Of a stretch of DNA of 64,000 nt, positions 42,995 through 55,037 are shown one piece after another. How positions within the stretch are numbered: the stretch's first letter is position 1; each line of letters begins with the position of its first letter. A program made the position numbers and the translations under genes. This DNA is from Uloborus plumipes (Eukaryota; Arthropoda; Arachnida; Araneae; Uloboridae). Below the pieces are notes generated by a model that was given only the letters and a program-made list of their open reading frames with translations, searched no databases and had not been told where the DNA came from. The stretch spans positions 62,001 through 126,000 of the forward strand of contig JAXGGA010001604.1 in the NCBI GenBank assembly GCA_038373865.1, read 5' to 3'.

Positions 42995-43933
42995 TATACC
43001 CGAAACAAAAAAATGGCGGTGTTTTAGGTTTGACATGGTTTGTTTATCTGTCTGTTGTTTCTAAATGGACGAACCAATTTTAATAATTCTTTTTTGTTCG
43101 AAAGGTGATTTGATCGAGATTGTTCTTAGCTAGGTTTTATCTTAGTAGTAATAGCAGGATACAATGATTTAAAAACCAATTCAGTAGCAGTTTTTCACGA
43201 GCTAGGTAGTGGAAACTTACTTGCACATTTAAAGCACTAGAACCAATAGAAAGTGTGAATGTTTCTGCGTACAATGGAATTTGTTCGGAATTTCCAAGTT
43301 ACATAGAACTGGAAATTAATAAAACCATGTTTAAATACTTTAAAAAATGCTTTTATTTTTGCCTTTATTCACAAAATTGGCTACTATTTCTCTGTTGACC
43401 GACAGGGAAAGGAAGCTTTAACATTTAAAATGTTTCTTTGTTGCCATTTTTTATTGTGAAAAAATAAAATACGTGTAAATGATTTTGGCGATATTTCAAA
43501 TCACGACAAGAATCCACGATAATTGAAGAGTCCCAAATAACTAACTGAAGTATAACTAGAGATTACATACGGCTATTTTTTTTTTTTTTTTGGCAATTTG
43601 CATTTTAGTGGCATTATAGGGAAGAAAAAAGGCTATGTTCAAAAAAAAAAAAAAAAAACAGTTTAATCTTTTCAAACAAATGAAGTTTCATTTCATATTT
43701 TGGAAATAGTATAGGCTTAAAATCGTGATTTCGTTTCCAAACGAGCACTATTTTCTTTGTCTTTATTGCTATTTTAGTTTTATGGGTAGAAATAAAGCTC
43801 TACTTATAATCATGTGCGTTTGAATCGCGGTGCGTTTTGAGTTCCCTCAGAACAAAAGAGTAAGAAACAAACAAAAAAAAAGTTGTTTCTCAATGTTATT
43901 ACTGATCCAGGCAACGCTGGATGTTTTTTCTAG
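42995..43933 (+). mobile_element. Possible Helitron-like element with a worn 3' end
   Basis: 43905-43922 (ATCCAGGCAACGCTGGAT) is a hairpin that resembles the CCGGGCAACGCCGGG hairpin of family C, with CTAG at 43930-43933 followed by T. 43060-43105 (GACGAACCAATTTTAATAAT) resembles Helitron 5' regions. The 5' limit is a guess. Non-coding. Confidence 0.35.
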
Positions 43934-45344
43934 TATGGAATATAACTGGAGAAGAGTATAATTTCTATCAATTTTAAAGTATCAATAAAAGTAATTTTCA
44001 ACAGAAACTTTTGCTGCACGATGATAATGATTTCGTCAAACTATTGTAGCAAAACGGTTCCAAGGATCTGAACCTTCACCCTTTTCTTCCAAGACAAATG
44101 AAACACTGAGACGTTGACCGAAAATGCTTTTCTTTTGTAGCTTGAAATTCACGGAGTCCCCTTGGGAGTTTTTTAGAAATGCTGAGAAACAATTGAATCA
44201 GATTTAACTTAATACAGTGAAATAAGATAAAGTTAAGACTCAATCGATGACGTTTAGCCGCCATCGATTGAGTGTTTATATATGGGAGAACGTTAAGTGT
44301 TTGCGAAAGATGTCAGAGGAGAAATAACTTCCGTATTTGCTGGAAATATCTATCACAAAATTAAATAAGATGAGGATTTGGGTTTTTAGTCCTGTAGAAC
44401 TTTGAAAAGAATGTTTTCGGGAACTTGTCGACACCACGTAAAGAAATTTTTATTGCTTAAATGTTCATTTAAGTTTTGGAAACAATCTTAGTAGAGTTGG
44501 TAGGAGTTAATTGGTCCACTTCAAAAAAAAAAAAAAAGTGTACGACTTTTTTACGACGACTTCCATAAATATTGGCGATCTTATAAATTAGTTTGTTAAC
44601 GTCATTGACAATTAACTTTATAATTACAATTTTCTTTTTGTTTTTGGCAACGTTTAAAAATCTTAGCAGTACCCATATAGTAAAAGCTTCTAAATACAGC
44701 TACAATAAGCCAATAGACATATAGTTTCACATTTTGTTTCATTTAACAAAGCGTACTAAGAGCTAAAACAAGCACTGGAAAAAACTAACAAAAAAGATGA
44801 ATTAATCAAAGGGTATAGCGTACTAAAGTTAACTCTGTAAAAAAATCGTTTAAAAAGAAGATTGATTTAAAAACGAACAAAGACAAACGTTTTTACTCAG
44901 ATTCATTTAAAATAGAAATAACAGTTTGTTCTCCCATACCATCACTTCCACGACTAATGTAATTAGTGGCAGAGTTTGAGAATCGCAAATTAAACAGTCA
45001 TCAACCTCTAATTCAATTTGCCCTCCCAAACACTTGGGAAGCGGTATTTTGCATTAATTTAACGTGACAGATTTTTAATTTCGTTTGTCTGCTGCTGCTG
45101 TTATTTCTTCCCATCCGGTTATTGCAATTACATCCTTTTCAACAGCTTTGGAAATCACACCGGCTCGTTTAATTGCATTCTCACCGTTCATTAAAATACC
45201 AGTATAATCGAAACTCTCTTATTGCGTCCACTAATTTATGCATCAAGCATATTCAAGCACAATCAGGATTGTAATAAGCGATTAAATACATTTCTGCTTG
45301 ATGTTTCTGAATTTCTTCTCACTGGAGATACTTTTGATCCCCTT
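43934..45344. other. No recognisable gene; one perfect hairpin
   Basis: 44238-44273 is a perfect 12-base inverted repeat (ACTCAATCGATG with a 12-base loop). Otherwise AT-rich, with poly-A tracts at 43640-43658 and 44522-44537. Confidence 0.45.
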
Positions 45345-45552
45345 TTAACCCTCGTGGTTTCCTTGGGGTCATATGTGACACCAATGCAATTTCTGTTTAA
45401 TATATCTTGTTAATCAACCATTTGTTTTTAATGGCATTTTTTGGTTTTTATTCTTCTAGTTTTCTATTCAAAACAATGCTATTATTGTGTTTTATTTTTC
45501 CGGATTTGCATTTTTTGCACACAAGACAGTTGGGGTCACTTTCCCAGAATGC

Positions 45553-45553
<1 letters not shown>

Positions 45554-45596
<43 letters not shown>
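45554..45596. repeat. Poly-A tract, about 43 bases
   Basis: An uninterrupted A run inside the piggyBac relic, just before the Cys-rich coding remnant. It creates poly-Lys open frames that are not real. Confidence 0.95.
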
Positions 45597-45598
<2 letters not shown>

Positions 45599-45728
45599 AC
45601 GTTGCAACTTTGGTCCAAGAGAACTGGACAGAAAATGCAACGAAAAATGTCATAAGTGTTTGAAACTCACTTGCAAAAAATCATGTTTTTTCAGGTCTGT
45701 AACAGTTGTAAATCTACAGTTATTGTAA
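45597..45728 (+). pseudogene. piggyBac transposase C-terminal Cys-rich domain remnant
   Basis: The frame after the poly-A tract reads GRCNFGPRELDRKCNEKCHK and then CLKLTCKKSCF, ending at a stop. The spacing of paired Cys and the PRxxDRK core match the zinc-binding C-terminus of piggyBac transposases (RCxxCPRxxDRKTxxxCxxC type), which bind DNA near the element ends. Here the second Cys of the first pair is Gly. No catalytic Asp region is present. Confidence 0.68.
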
Positions 45729-45996
45729 AATTTGCTCTAAAATTTTAATTTTTAATGCATAAACTAAATTTTACTTTGACTGTGTCTTTTTATTTTTATT
45801 TTTTTAGCATTAAAAAGTGTGTGAACTTAAATAATGCATGTAACATTCACTATTCATAATAAATTAATTAAAGGAAGCATTGGGGTCGTTTATGATCCCA
45901 AGGGTCTTGAGTGTAACTGAAATGGGAGGGACCCATGAGGGTTAATTTACGAAGAATTTTAGTGAAAGAAAGATTTTATATGATGATATATCTATT

Positions 45997-46233
45997 CTCA
46001 CAGAGAGCCAGAATAGTTTAAGTCCAAAATTGCCTATTTTCACTTTATTGTTGCATTGCACGAAGAATTTCATTCCACATTGACCCATGAGAACGTTACT
46101 CTGCAAAAGAAATTTCTTCACGATTATTTTGAAGCATTAAAAGAGAGTGAGTTCCATTCTTTGTATGCATCAGAGAAGCACTCTCGCGCTTTCCTGAGAA
46201 GTAACGAAAATTCACGTTAGTCTTGCTCTTAGA
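45997..46233. mobile_element. MITE with ACGTAAGTCC-type ends, older copy
   Basis: It matches 62161-62398 along its length (CATTCCACATTGACCCATGA, ATTTCTTCACGATTATTT, GTTCCATTCTTTG) with eroded ends (AGAGCCAGAATAG... left, CACGTTAGTCTTGCTCT right). Confidence 0.55.
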
Positions 46234-47495
46234 TACAGATTTGTATGTAAAAGATTTGCTTTCTAGTTTCTTGTATATTGAAAAAAGGGAAGTTAATTAA
46301 TTTTATGTTGGGTTAGTTTGGGAAAAAAGAAACTTGGTGTTAATGGAAATGAATTCTATTATTACAGTTGTGGAAATTTTTGAAACCAAACTCTGTACCC
46401 CAGAGCCAGACTGAGGGCATGCATACAAAGGACAAGACTCACGTTGTTTTAATATTGCTAAATAAGTGTAAAGGAATTTCTTTTATGAAATAACGTTCTC
46501 ACTGTCGATGCGAAATAAGATGTTATTTTCCTTTTTATCTATTTTAAAATAGAAAGGTTATTTACTGTTCTTTCCTTTTTCAATTAAAAACTTAATGTTC
46601 AGTTAACTAAGTTCTAACATTTTAGTGTTCCAATAAAAATATCTTACCACTACCCCATATCTTTAACTAATGCTCTTCAGTTTTCTTGTCAGAAAAAATG
46701 CGTATGATAAAATATCACGGGGTAAATTGCAATAATGCATCAAATAATGAAATTTTGTTCACATACTAAATATTTCACTATTAGATACTGGCTCAATATC
46801 ATCCCCAAAGTAATTTCATTTACTCGTATTGTACTGTTTCTTTTAGAGTCAGTGTACTGAAACGATAGTTGGAAATTGTTGCCAGTTTCTATGACAAAAC
46901 AGCCCCACCTTTTCTTTGTCGCTCTAAATTAGAGAGGAAAAGATCGCCAATAATGCAACAATGTGACTGTCGATGCTATTGATTTTCGCATCAGTCTTGT
47001 TTCTAAGTAGACTTCGCGATTTTAGTATTCTTTTGAAATCTCGCAAAGAACTTTCTGCATGTTCATTTATATGAAAAAGGTTGGTTTAGGCTACAAAGTA
47101 TCTTAACGGAATGAATAAACTATTGTGTAGCCTGTAAAGGAAAAAAGAATCTTATTGTGTTCCTCAGTTCAACTAACGGACAAATTGTATCTTTTCTCAA
47201 GTTAGTTTTAAAGCGATTTCGTTTTAATAGAAATATCAATTTTTGCATTAAATACCATGCAAGGCCCTCAAATATGTTACTTAGAATGTTTGGAACAGTC
47301 TCGTTAAGGATTGATACTTAAAAACTCCCTGTGGAGTATAAAATCACATACACATACATCATATATATATGTATATATATATATATTTTTTTTTTCCACT
47401 GTTAAAAACTAAATGATAAAATATTTAAGTGAAAAAGTAAAGCTTGGGAATTAAATGATTTGAAGAAGAATTTTGATATATATTTTTTTTCAACT
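46234..47495. other. No recognisable gene
   Basis: AT-rich. A TA-rich stretch lies at 47361-47385. Nothing supported. Confidence 0.5.
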
Positions 47496-47835
47496 ACAAG
47501 GCAAAAAATAAACTATTGTTTTTTCAGCATAATACTGTACCAATTAAAGACTGTAAAATGTGTTAGTAATAAACTAAAACTAGCGATTTTACAGTTTCTT
47601 AAAGTTAAGTTAGAAATTTTACAGTTTATTGCCGTAAAAATTATCTGTATTATACTGCAAAAACAACAATATAATACTGGCAGCAGAGGTTCGAATTTAA
47701 AATTGTAAAATGCACGGCAATAAACTGTAAAATTAGAAATTTTACAGCTTTTTACTGTAAAATTAGCAATTTTTAGTTTATTACTATAAAATTACCTGTA
47801 TTATACTGTAAAAACAACATTCATTTTTAATAGTG
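47496..47835. mobile_element. CACTG-ended MITE, copy 7 (left end altered)
   Basis: The left terminal repeat has decayed to CTACAAGGCAAAAAATAAAC. The right end is CATTTTTAATAGTG. Nearly the same as the second part of copy 6. Confidence 0.65.
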
Positions 47836-47981
47836 CATGTCTTTCAGACTATGTCTTTAAAAGTTATGGCTAAGACAGACTCAGTAAAAATATTATGATC
47901 TCATATTTTTTCGTGGACAAGGTAAAGGGCTCAATGCGTATTATGTCATGGAAAAAAAACCCACTTCGACGTATTTATATA

Positions 47982-48631
47982 CAGGGTGTCCACTTCAATC
48001 GTGTACCAATAGCTAATTTCTAAACCGTTAGAGATAAGCATATAGTTTATTTAGGAAAAAATCGCAAAATTATGAAAGGAATTTTGGGTCTATTCAATGT
48101 TTTTCAAAAAATCAAATTTTGAAAGAGTTACGAAATTTAAATTTTTATACAGCCCCCCAGTCCTATCAATCATATTTAGTAAAACATTCTTGACACTGTA
48201 ACGTTTAAAACTAAAAAAAAACACTCTTCTTCCACAAAAATTGACCGAGTTATGACGTTTTGAAAAATCAAGATTTTGAAGGATTTCGCATCCGGTCCCT
48301 TAAGCAATCTCTCTACGACGTCATGAAACAATGTAAAATCTTGATTTTTCAAAACGTCATAACTCGGTCAATTTTTGTCGTAGAAGAGTGATTTTTTTTT
48401 AGTTTTAAACGTTACAGTGTCAAGAATGTTTTACTAAATATGAGCGATAGGACTGTGGGGCTGTATAAAAATTTAAATTTCGTAACTCTTTCAAAATTTG
48501 ATTTTTTGAAAAACATTGAATAGACCCAAAATTCCTTTCATAATTTAGAGATTTTTTCCTAAATAAACTATATGCTTATCTCTAACGGTTTAGAAATTAG
48601 CTATTGGTCCACGATTGGAGTGGACACCCTG
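47982..48631. mobile_element. 650-bp fold-back MITE with CAGGGTGTCCACT ends
   Basis: Almost the whole element is one inverted repeat: arms of about 300 bases (47982-48285 and 48325-48631) around a short centre (GCATCCGGTCCCTTAAGC). Ends are CAGGGTGTCCACT and AGTGGACACCCTG, with TATA on both sides, consistent with a mariner-type TA target. No coding capacity. A transcript would form a very long hairpin. Confidence 0.82.
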
Positions 48632-48814
48632 TATATAAATACATTTTAAAAAGGGAGGGCGGAGGCTTAAGTTCTTTTAACCTCCATTAAATAAAGACGG
48701 ACAGACAAATTCACAGGTGAACCAATCGACACAGATTCATTTCATTTTATAAGCATACTAAAAGGAAAAAACCATAGACATTGGAAACGCTCGCTCTCCG
48801 TAATTTCTGTTGGA

Positions 48815-49125
48815 AATTAATCGTAATCTTTGTTGGGAAAAATACTCATATTTAAATGCGTTAAAGTTTATCAATTTGTATGCTTAAAATCTTATCTCTA
48901 TTACTCCGCATATTAAAAATTGAAAGAAAATGGGAAATTTTGAGACAAAAAATGTGAACTTTGAGTTTTTTGGATTTTATTTTAGATTTCAGAACCCGCA
49001 TACATGAATTCTAGTGCATCGAGGAATCTCTGTGCCAAGTTTGACGAAAATCCGACGAAAACTGGATTTGTATAAGGAACAAACATTCAAATACATACAT
49101 ACATCCATTTATATATATATATAGA
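48815..49125 (-). mobile_element. Helitron-like element, family C copy 4 (3'-truncated)
   Basis: The minus-strand 5' end TCTATATATATATAAATGG sits at 49125 after host A. The body (TTGTATAAGGAACAAAC, then a GTGCCAAGTTTGACG stretch) matches the other family C copies, but the hairpin and CTAG end are missing. Confidence 0.55.
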
Positions 49126-49247
49126 TTTATACGTGATGTTTTGATACTTGTGAATACTTCAAGCTTTCTTTCCTGATTATTTTCTTTTTCTTTTTTTAAA
49201 AGAAAAATGTAGAATTCTAGGGTCTGCAAACTCGGGAACGGGCAATA

Positions 49248-49494
49248 CACTGTAAAAAAATGTTGTTTTTACAGCATAATACAGTTAATTTTGTAGTAAC
49301 AAACTAAAAATTGCAAATTTTACGGTAATAAACTAAAATTGCTCGTTTTACAGTACTAAACTAAAAAATGCCTAACTTTACAGTACTAAACTGTAAAATT
49401 GCTAGTTTTATACTTTATTACTGTGCATTTTACAGTTTTAAATTGGAACCCCCGGAAGAATTATATTCTAAAAACAACAGTTCATTTTTTAGTG
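49248..49494. mobile_element. CACTG-ended MITE, copy 8
   Basis: CACTGTAAAAAAATGTTG start, CATTTTTTAGTG end, TA on both sides (49246-49247, 49495-49496). Shortest complete copy. Confidence 0.78.
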
Positions 49495-49496
49495 TA

Positions 49497-50006
49497 GAAC
49501 ATGTCGTAAAACACAACAGATTTTATTAAAAACATGCAAAACATCCTAACTACAACCTGCATTGTCTTCCAGTAATTTATAAAGTATAATAATGCGCTGA
49601 ATAGAGCCCCCGGTGTCTGGGATGAAATTAATACCTGCAGTTTCATCATGAATTCCTGAAACGACACGACTTCTCTGGAGAAATATTCTTCTGGAATGCA
49701 AATCCCTCGCATGTCCACTTATACAAAAGTTGTTCTACATCTATTCTCCCTTGTTGCGCATGCAAATTGGAGCACCAAACTCCATTGCATGAAATATGAG
49801 GAGGTGAGCATTCGTACGAGACAATCTATGAATTATTGAAAGCAATTTCTTGAGAAATTGATGACATTTCTGGTGTTGACCGAAGTAAATATTCTGTAGG
49901 TAAAATATTTGATTTCAATTTTAAACATGGATTGATAGTTATTAATTTCATGGAAAATTTGGAGAACCTTTCATTGCAAAATTTTGCAACATAAACGTGT
50001 GCATTG
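49497..50006. other. No recognisable gene
   Basis: The 78-codon minus-strand frame at 49482-49718 starts next to the MITE border and is unrecognised. Confidence 0.45.
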
Positions 50007-50379
50007 CATTGAAAAAATAAAATGTTGCTTTTACAGTATAATACAGCTAATTTTATAGTAATTAACTAAAACTCCTAATTCCACAGTAATAAACTGTAAA
50101 ATTGCTAGTTTTAGTTTATTACTGTGCATTTTACAGTTTTAAAATGGAACCTGTGCTGCCAATATTATACTGTTGTTTTTACGGTATAATACAGCTAATT
50201 TTATGGTAATAAACTGTGAAATGGCTAATTTTACAGTAATAAACTAAAATTGCTAGTTTTACAGTAATAAACTGTAAAATAGCTAGCTTACAGTGTATTA
50301 CTCTGGATTTTACAGTTTTAAACTGAAACCTTTGCTTTCAGTATTATAGTGTAAAAACAACAGTTTGTTTTTTGCACTG
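50007..50379. mobile_element. CACTG-ended MITE, copy 9
   Basis: A decayed CATTGAAAAAATAAAATG start and TTTTTTGCACTG end. The interior has the usual palindromic units and two end-like blocks. Confidence 0.7.
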
Positions 50380-51509
50380 TAGTGTTAGTTGAGAAATTGT
50401 ACTTTATTTTTGGTCTATTTAACTGTTTATCTTTTAGATTTCTACCCTTCTATTGTTGGCAATTTTTGAAATCATTAGGGGTTCTCTTTGTGAACAAATT
50501 AAATTAATAGCTAATTAAAACGAAGAGCAAAAATTTCAAAATGTGTTTAAGGCCAATATACCCCTTTCCCAATTTAATTGACGGAGCCTTTAACAGCTAA
50601 CATTCGATGGCGAAGAATGTAGATCAATTTCTTTCCAACTCTGTAATGAAAGGATTTGGCAAAGTTGTTGCAACTTCTTGTTAGGATTGGAAGCCTACAA
50701 GGCATTTGATCCTTTGCTACGAAAACCCCACTTTAATAAAGGCAAATAATTAAAAGAGATCAAAGGATTTTCGAGGTTGAATTCCTTTGAGTAATTACGT
50801 TGTGGTAAGCGCAAAAAGAAGGATTTCCTAGAGCCAATTAAATCAAATATTATATCTAGTGGTTCGATAATAGTCTCAACTTCAAGTTATTTAATGTTTA
50901 TCATCGTAAGTGTGAGGGAAATAAAAATGGAGAAATGTATGCGTTGTATTTTTGTGTGTATAATTACTATTCCAGTATTCATTTAGTTGGAAATCAAATC
51001 AGATATTCAGATAAATGTATTTTCCGATTTTGGTTAAAAAAAGAAAAATTGCTTTGCCAACTATTGTTCAGCAGTCGGATGCAGTAATGATATCTAGCAT
51101 AAGCCTGAATACCATTAAGGGGCGATGGGAGCGATATCACCTTAATTATATCCCCACCCCCTATAGCCGTGAGATAGCTTTCCAACATTGAAGTTTCTCA
51201 GAAATGCAACTTTGATCTTCGATAATATCAAGAAATCTTTAAAAAGCAATTAAAGGCTACTTTAAAAACCTTTAGAGGAAAGACGGGTTAGGAATTTTCC
51301 CTAATAAATTTTTCCCACTTGAAATTTTAAAAACGCAAAACGGAAGGGACAGAAGTGGAATCTTCTCTCGGAATTTTTCAATACTTTTCTCTTAAATAAA
51401 GCTCTTAAATAACATTTGTTGGCCATTTTTGGTTACGTTAGACCATTAGAGGAAAGGACGGGAAAGGGTAGGAAGTTAAAAAAAATATTTTTGATACTTT
51501 TATTCAAAA
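50380..51509. other. No recognisable gene
   Basis: AT-rich. Nothing supported on either strand. Confidence 0.5.
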
Positions 51510-51690
51510 AAAATCATCGAGTAAAATTCACGACAATTCAAAAACATTCAAAATTCGAATTCAAAAGTAGAAAAGAGCTGTATCGTTCCAACATCCACTA
51601 AGGAAGCTTCCCTGTCACTGTAGTCATCGAGTGGTAAAACAACATTTACAGTGAGCAGGAAGCTGGTCCAGATATGAACCTCTTTTCTCA
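51510..51690. repeat. Repeat F, uninterrupted copy (paralogous empty site of the hAT element)
   Basis: Shares AATTCAAAAGTAG, GTATCGT, GGAAGCTTCCCTGTCA, AACAACATTTACAG and GATATGAACC with the two pieces flanking the hAT element at 53663-55476. Here the pieces are contiguous. Confidence 0.7.
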
Positions 51691-52874
51691 CATGACTATA
51701 ATAGTGGGGATAACTGGCGGCGTAACTCTGGATTTTTTTTTGACTGGAGTCAACTATGTGTTAAGGAACTCAGGTAAAACATTGCCATATAGTTGACGCT
51801 GCAAACTGAAATTATTTCGCCATTTCACTTTGCCCCACATAATTAGCCCCCACTTTAATTAGTTTTACAGCTCAGTGATTTAGGTTTGCTTTCCTTCTTC
51901 CATTTTCACAATTTAATAAAAATAAAATTAAACGAAACATTTTAAGCAAAATACCTGAAAAAATTTTCAAACCCGATAAATAAACTTAAATGAATACATC
52001 ACCCCTCGTAAATCAATACAAAAATATATTCTCTAGCTTATAGAACTTAGAATCAGGAAATTAAGTAATCGCGGCCGCAATTGTTGACATTATGATATTT
52101 TCGCTTCGTTCCCGATATTACCAAGGAGGGAAGGCTTTATTTGTTGTGTTTGATTTTCAGCATAGCACAATCACTTTACCGAATTGGAATGCAGTAATCT
52201 CGGTTGTTTGATGCGGAATTGACGAGGAAAGTAATCTTGAAAATGGCAGCGGGAATTAATTTTCCGAACAAGCTAGGGCCGGAATTGGATGCTGGCTTTG
52301 AATAACACTTTTAAGTCAATTATTTGTTGTGTTTTTGAGGTGAAAGAAAATTTGATGCGGAATAGTTTCCGAAATACATTATTTATGTGAATTGAATACT
52401 ATTTTCGGAAACGATGAAATTGAATCAACTGTGCGTAATGTTTTATTTCCCGTACCATAACATTTAAAATAGTCATGAATACTTTTTAGAAATTTTAATG
52501 TAAGCTGAATTGAAATAATGTAAGCCAATTTAAATATTGACTTTTTAGCTCTTTTTGGATATGTGAAAATTTCAGAGGGTTCAACCAATGTTCTTCAATG
52601 TTTAAGAAGATTCTTACAATGCCATAAAGTAGGGTTGTTTTTAGCACATTCTGTTACTTATTAACTCATTTTATAAGATAACCTAAATTGTTAATGTTGT
52701 TTAAATATTTCAGAAATTGAAAAAACCTTGAGTAAATGAAAATATATTTCTAAAATCTCTTAGTAAAAACTCTTAGTAATAACAGCATATGCAAGATTTC
52801 GGGAATTAATGAAGCTAAATTTTAAATAAACGGTTCGTAAGTGTATATTACTTACGTAAGACGTTACGCTCCTA
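51691..52874. other. No recognisable gene
   Basis: AT-rich. Nothing supported. Confidence 0.5.
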
Positions 52875-53276
52875 CACTGTAAAATGAATGTTATTTTTAA
52901 ATTATAATGCAGCTAATTTTATTGTAATAAACTATAAAAATCGTTTATTTTACAGTACTAAGCTGTAAAGTTTCTAATTTTACAGCAATAATCTGTGAAA
53001 CTGCTAATTTTACAGCAAAAAGTCTAAAATTGCTTATTTTGCAGTTTATTACCTTGCATTTTAGTTTTAAACTGGAACCTGTGCTGCCATTAATTTACTG
53101 TTGTTTTTACAGTTTAATACAGCTAAAGTTTACCGTAATAAACTAAAATTGCCAACTTTACAGTGAGAAACTGTAAAATTGCTAGTTTTAGATTATTCCT
53201 GTGCATTTACAGTTTTAAAGAGGAACCTCGGCTGCCAGTATTATACTGTAAAAACAACAGCTCATTTTCTGCAGTG
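52875..53276. mobile_element. CACTG-ended MITE, copy 10
   Basis: CACTGTAAAATGAATG start, CATTTTCTGCAGTG end, TA on both sides (52873-52874, 53277-53278). Confidence 0.8.
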
Positions 53277-54185
53277 TATAATGCTCTGCATTTATTTTAT
53301 GAATTCTCGACACAAGCTTTAATTGAACTCTGGTTGAAGAAAAATGGAACGCCGTCTGTCGCTCGCCTTATAATGTATCAGTCGGTAACTAGACTTTGTA
53401 AATAGTACATAGTTTTAAAGGTGATACCGTGTAAGTCAGGAGAAATAATTAATGATTTGCAAACAAATATAGCATTCCTTGTCAGATGACAGATTATAAG
53501 CTTTGTGAATAAGAAAATACTGTAATTTATTTAATTTATTGCGGAAAATAGAAAAAATAACATTTTTATTTTTAAGGAATGTCATCGAATAATATCCACA
53601 GTAAAGAGAAAAAATTCAAAATTTGAATTCAAAAGTAGTAACGCGTGGCATCGTGTATCGTCTAGGGGTGCGACATCGAAGGCAAAACATCGATGTTTTA
53701 AGACATCGATGTTGGAAAATAAGGACATCGATGGTATTGATACATCGACACAAAAACCATCGAAGTTTTCCAACATCGATGTTTTAAAACAACGATCAGT
53801 TTTTCTTCAATTTCTTACATATTTTAATGTAGTTATTAATCAGTTACTCCCCATTACAAGCGCCTCCTTATGTCACTCAATTAGATACATCTTTTGTCTC
53901 CTGGAAAAACATTAACCGTAAGATAACGATGTCAGTTAAGAAAACTTTTTTCAGCTAGATATATACTGCAACTGTTGATTAACTGTATAACTTTTTTTGT
54001 CGCATATTTTTATAATTTTTTTTTTTGCTGAAATGTAAAACATCATCGAAAAAAAAAAAATAAATGCAAAACAACGATGTTTAAAAATCATTGACTGTAA
54101 ATCATCGCTAGTTATAAAAAAAAACTTTAACTGCAACTAGTGGTTAGAGAAATATGAATCTATTTTATCGCATACAAGGTCTGTA

Positions 54186-55037
54186 TTTTAAGTAATGAGA
54201 ATATTTTTGTCCTGACGCGACTGTACGCCAGAGGGCGCTCCGACGGGTTGTAGTCGGTAGTGTTGCCTTCGACATTGATAACGCTCCACTCGGCAGTCGC
54301 TTGCTGGCTCTAGTTGAGGCGGGATCACGCGAGGCGTAGACGTCTTCAAAAAAGTGTGTGCAAGCTCAAAATGGGACAACAGCGTTTCGCAATCAAATTT
54401 TGCGTGGAATGATTCAGCAAGTTTACGGCAGGGAAAGCTTATTGCAAGCTTAAGTTTTAGATAGTACAAAATCTTTAAAAAAGGCGGGGGGAGCGTGGAG
54501 GACAAATCCCGTGCAGGTCACACGTCAATATCAAGAACTGCAGAAAACGAGCAACGTGTGCGAAATTTGCTGATCACAGACCGGCGTTTAAGTGTTCGCA
54601 TGATCGCAGAACATCTAGGAATGGATAAAATAGTTATGCACAAAATCATCAATGAGGATCTTGGGATGAGGAAGATTTGTGACAAACTCGTGCTGAAAGT
54701 TTTAACAGACGTTCAAAAGCAAAACGATGAGGCCATTTAAAAAGATCTTCCACAATCTCTCTACAGCCCCGACCTTGACCCCCTCCCCGCAGCAGACCTT
54801 CTCCTCTTCCCTGAAGTGAAAAACGCCCCCAAAAAGCGCCACCACTGGACCCTAGATGATGGCAAAAGGGCTTGCACGCATGGTCTGAAGGATGCTTCAG
54901 TTGGCGACTTCCAGGGGGCGCACGAAGCGTGGAAATGTCGCCTGTCGAAGTGTGAAGATGCTCAAGGAGCATATTTTGAAGACTACTAAAGATCTCTAAT
55001 AAATTATTTTCTGTGGACTTATTATCATTACTTAAAA
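54186..55037 (+). mobile_element. Mariner element, internally deleted, nested in the hAT
   Basis: TA on both sides (54184-54185, 55038-55039). Ends TTTTAAGTAATGAGAATA and its near inverse TTATCATTACTTAAAA. 852 bp, shorter than the usual 1.3 kb because the catalytic middle of the transposase is missing. Confidence 0.85.
54371..54989 (+). pseudogene. Mariner transposase, N- and C-terminal pieces only
   Basis: The ATG at 54371 begins MGQQRFAIKFCVE, a mariner N-terminus, followed by a stop. From 54495 the second helix-turn-helix region is readable (SRTAENEQRVRNLLITDRRL, then RMIAEHLGMD and EDLGMRKICDKLV). After 54740 the frame jumps directly to the C-terminus (YSPDLDP, LLLFPEVKNAPKKRHH, KCEDAQGAYFEDY, stop at 54987). 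The first two catalytic Asp residues are deleted. Only the Asp in YSPDLDP remains, so the enzyme is dead. Confidence 0.88.

Larger units (their letters stand above)
45349..45941 (+). mobile_element. piggyBac-type element relic
   Basis: TTAA flanks both ends (45345-45348 and 45942-45945). Ends are CCCTCGTGG and its inverse CCCATGAGGG, and an inner pair repeats TTGGGGTCATATGTGAC-like with GACCCCAATGC. TTAA duplication is diagnostic of piggyBac. The element keeps only the end of a transposase. Confidence 0.75.

Noticed and set aside
45407..45655. Open frames with a poly-Lys run
   Set aside because: Caused by the poly-A tract. Only the Cys-rich part after it has homology support.
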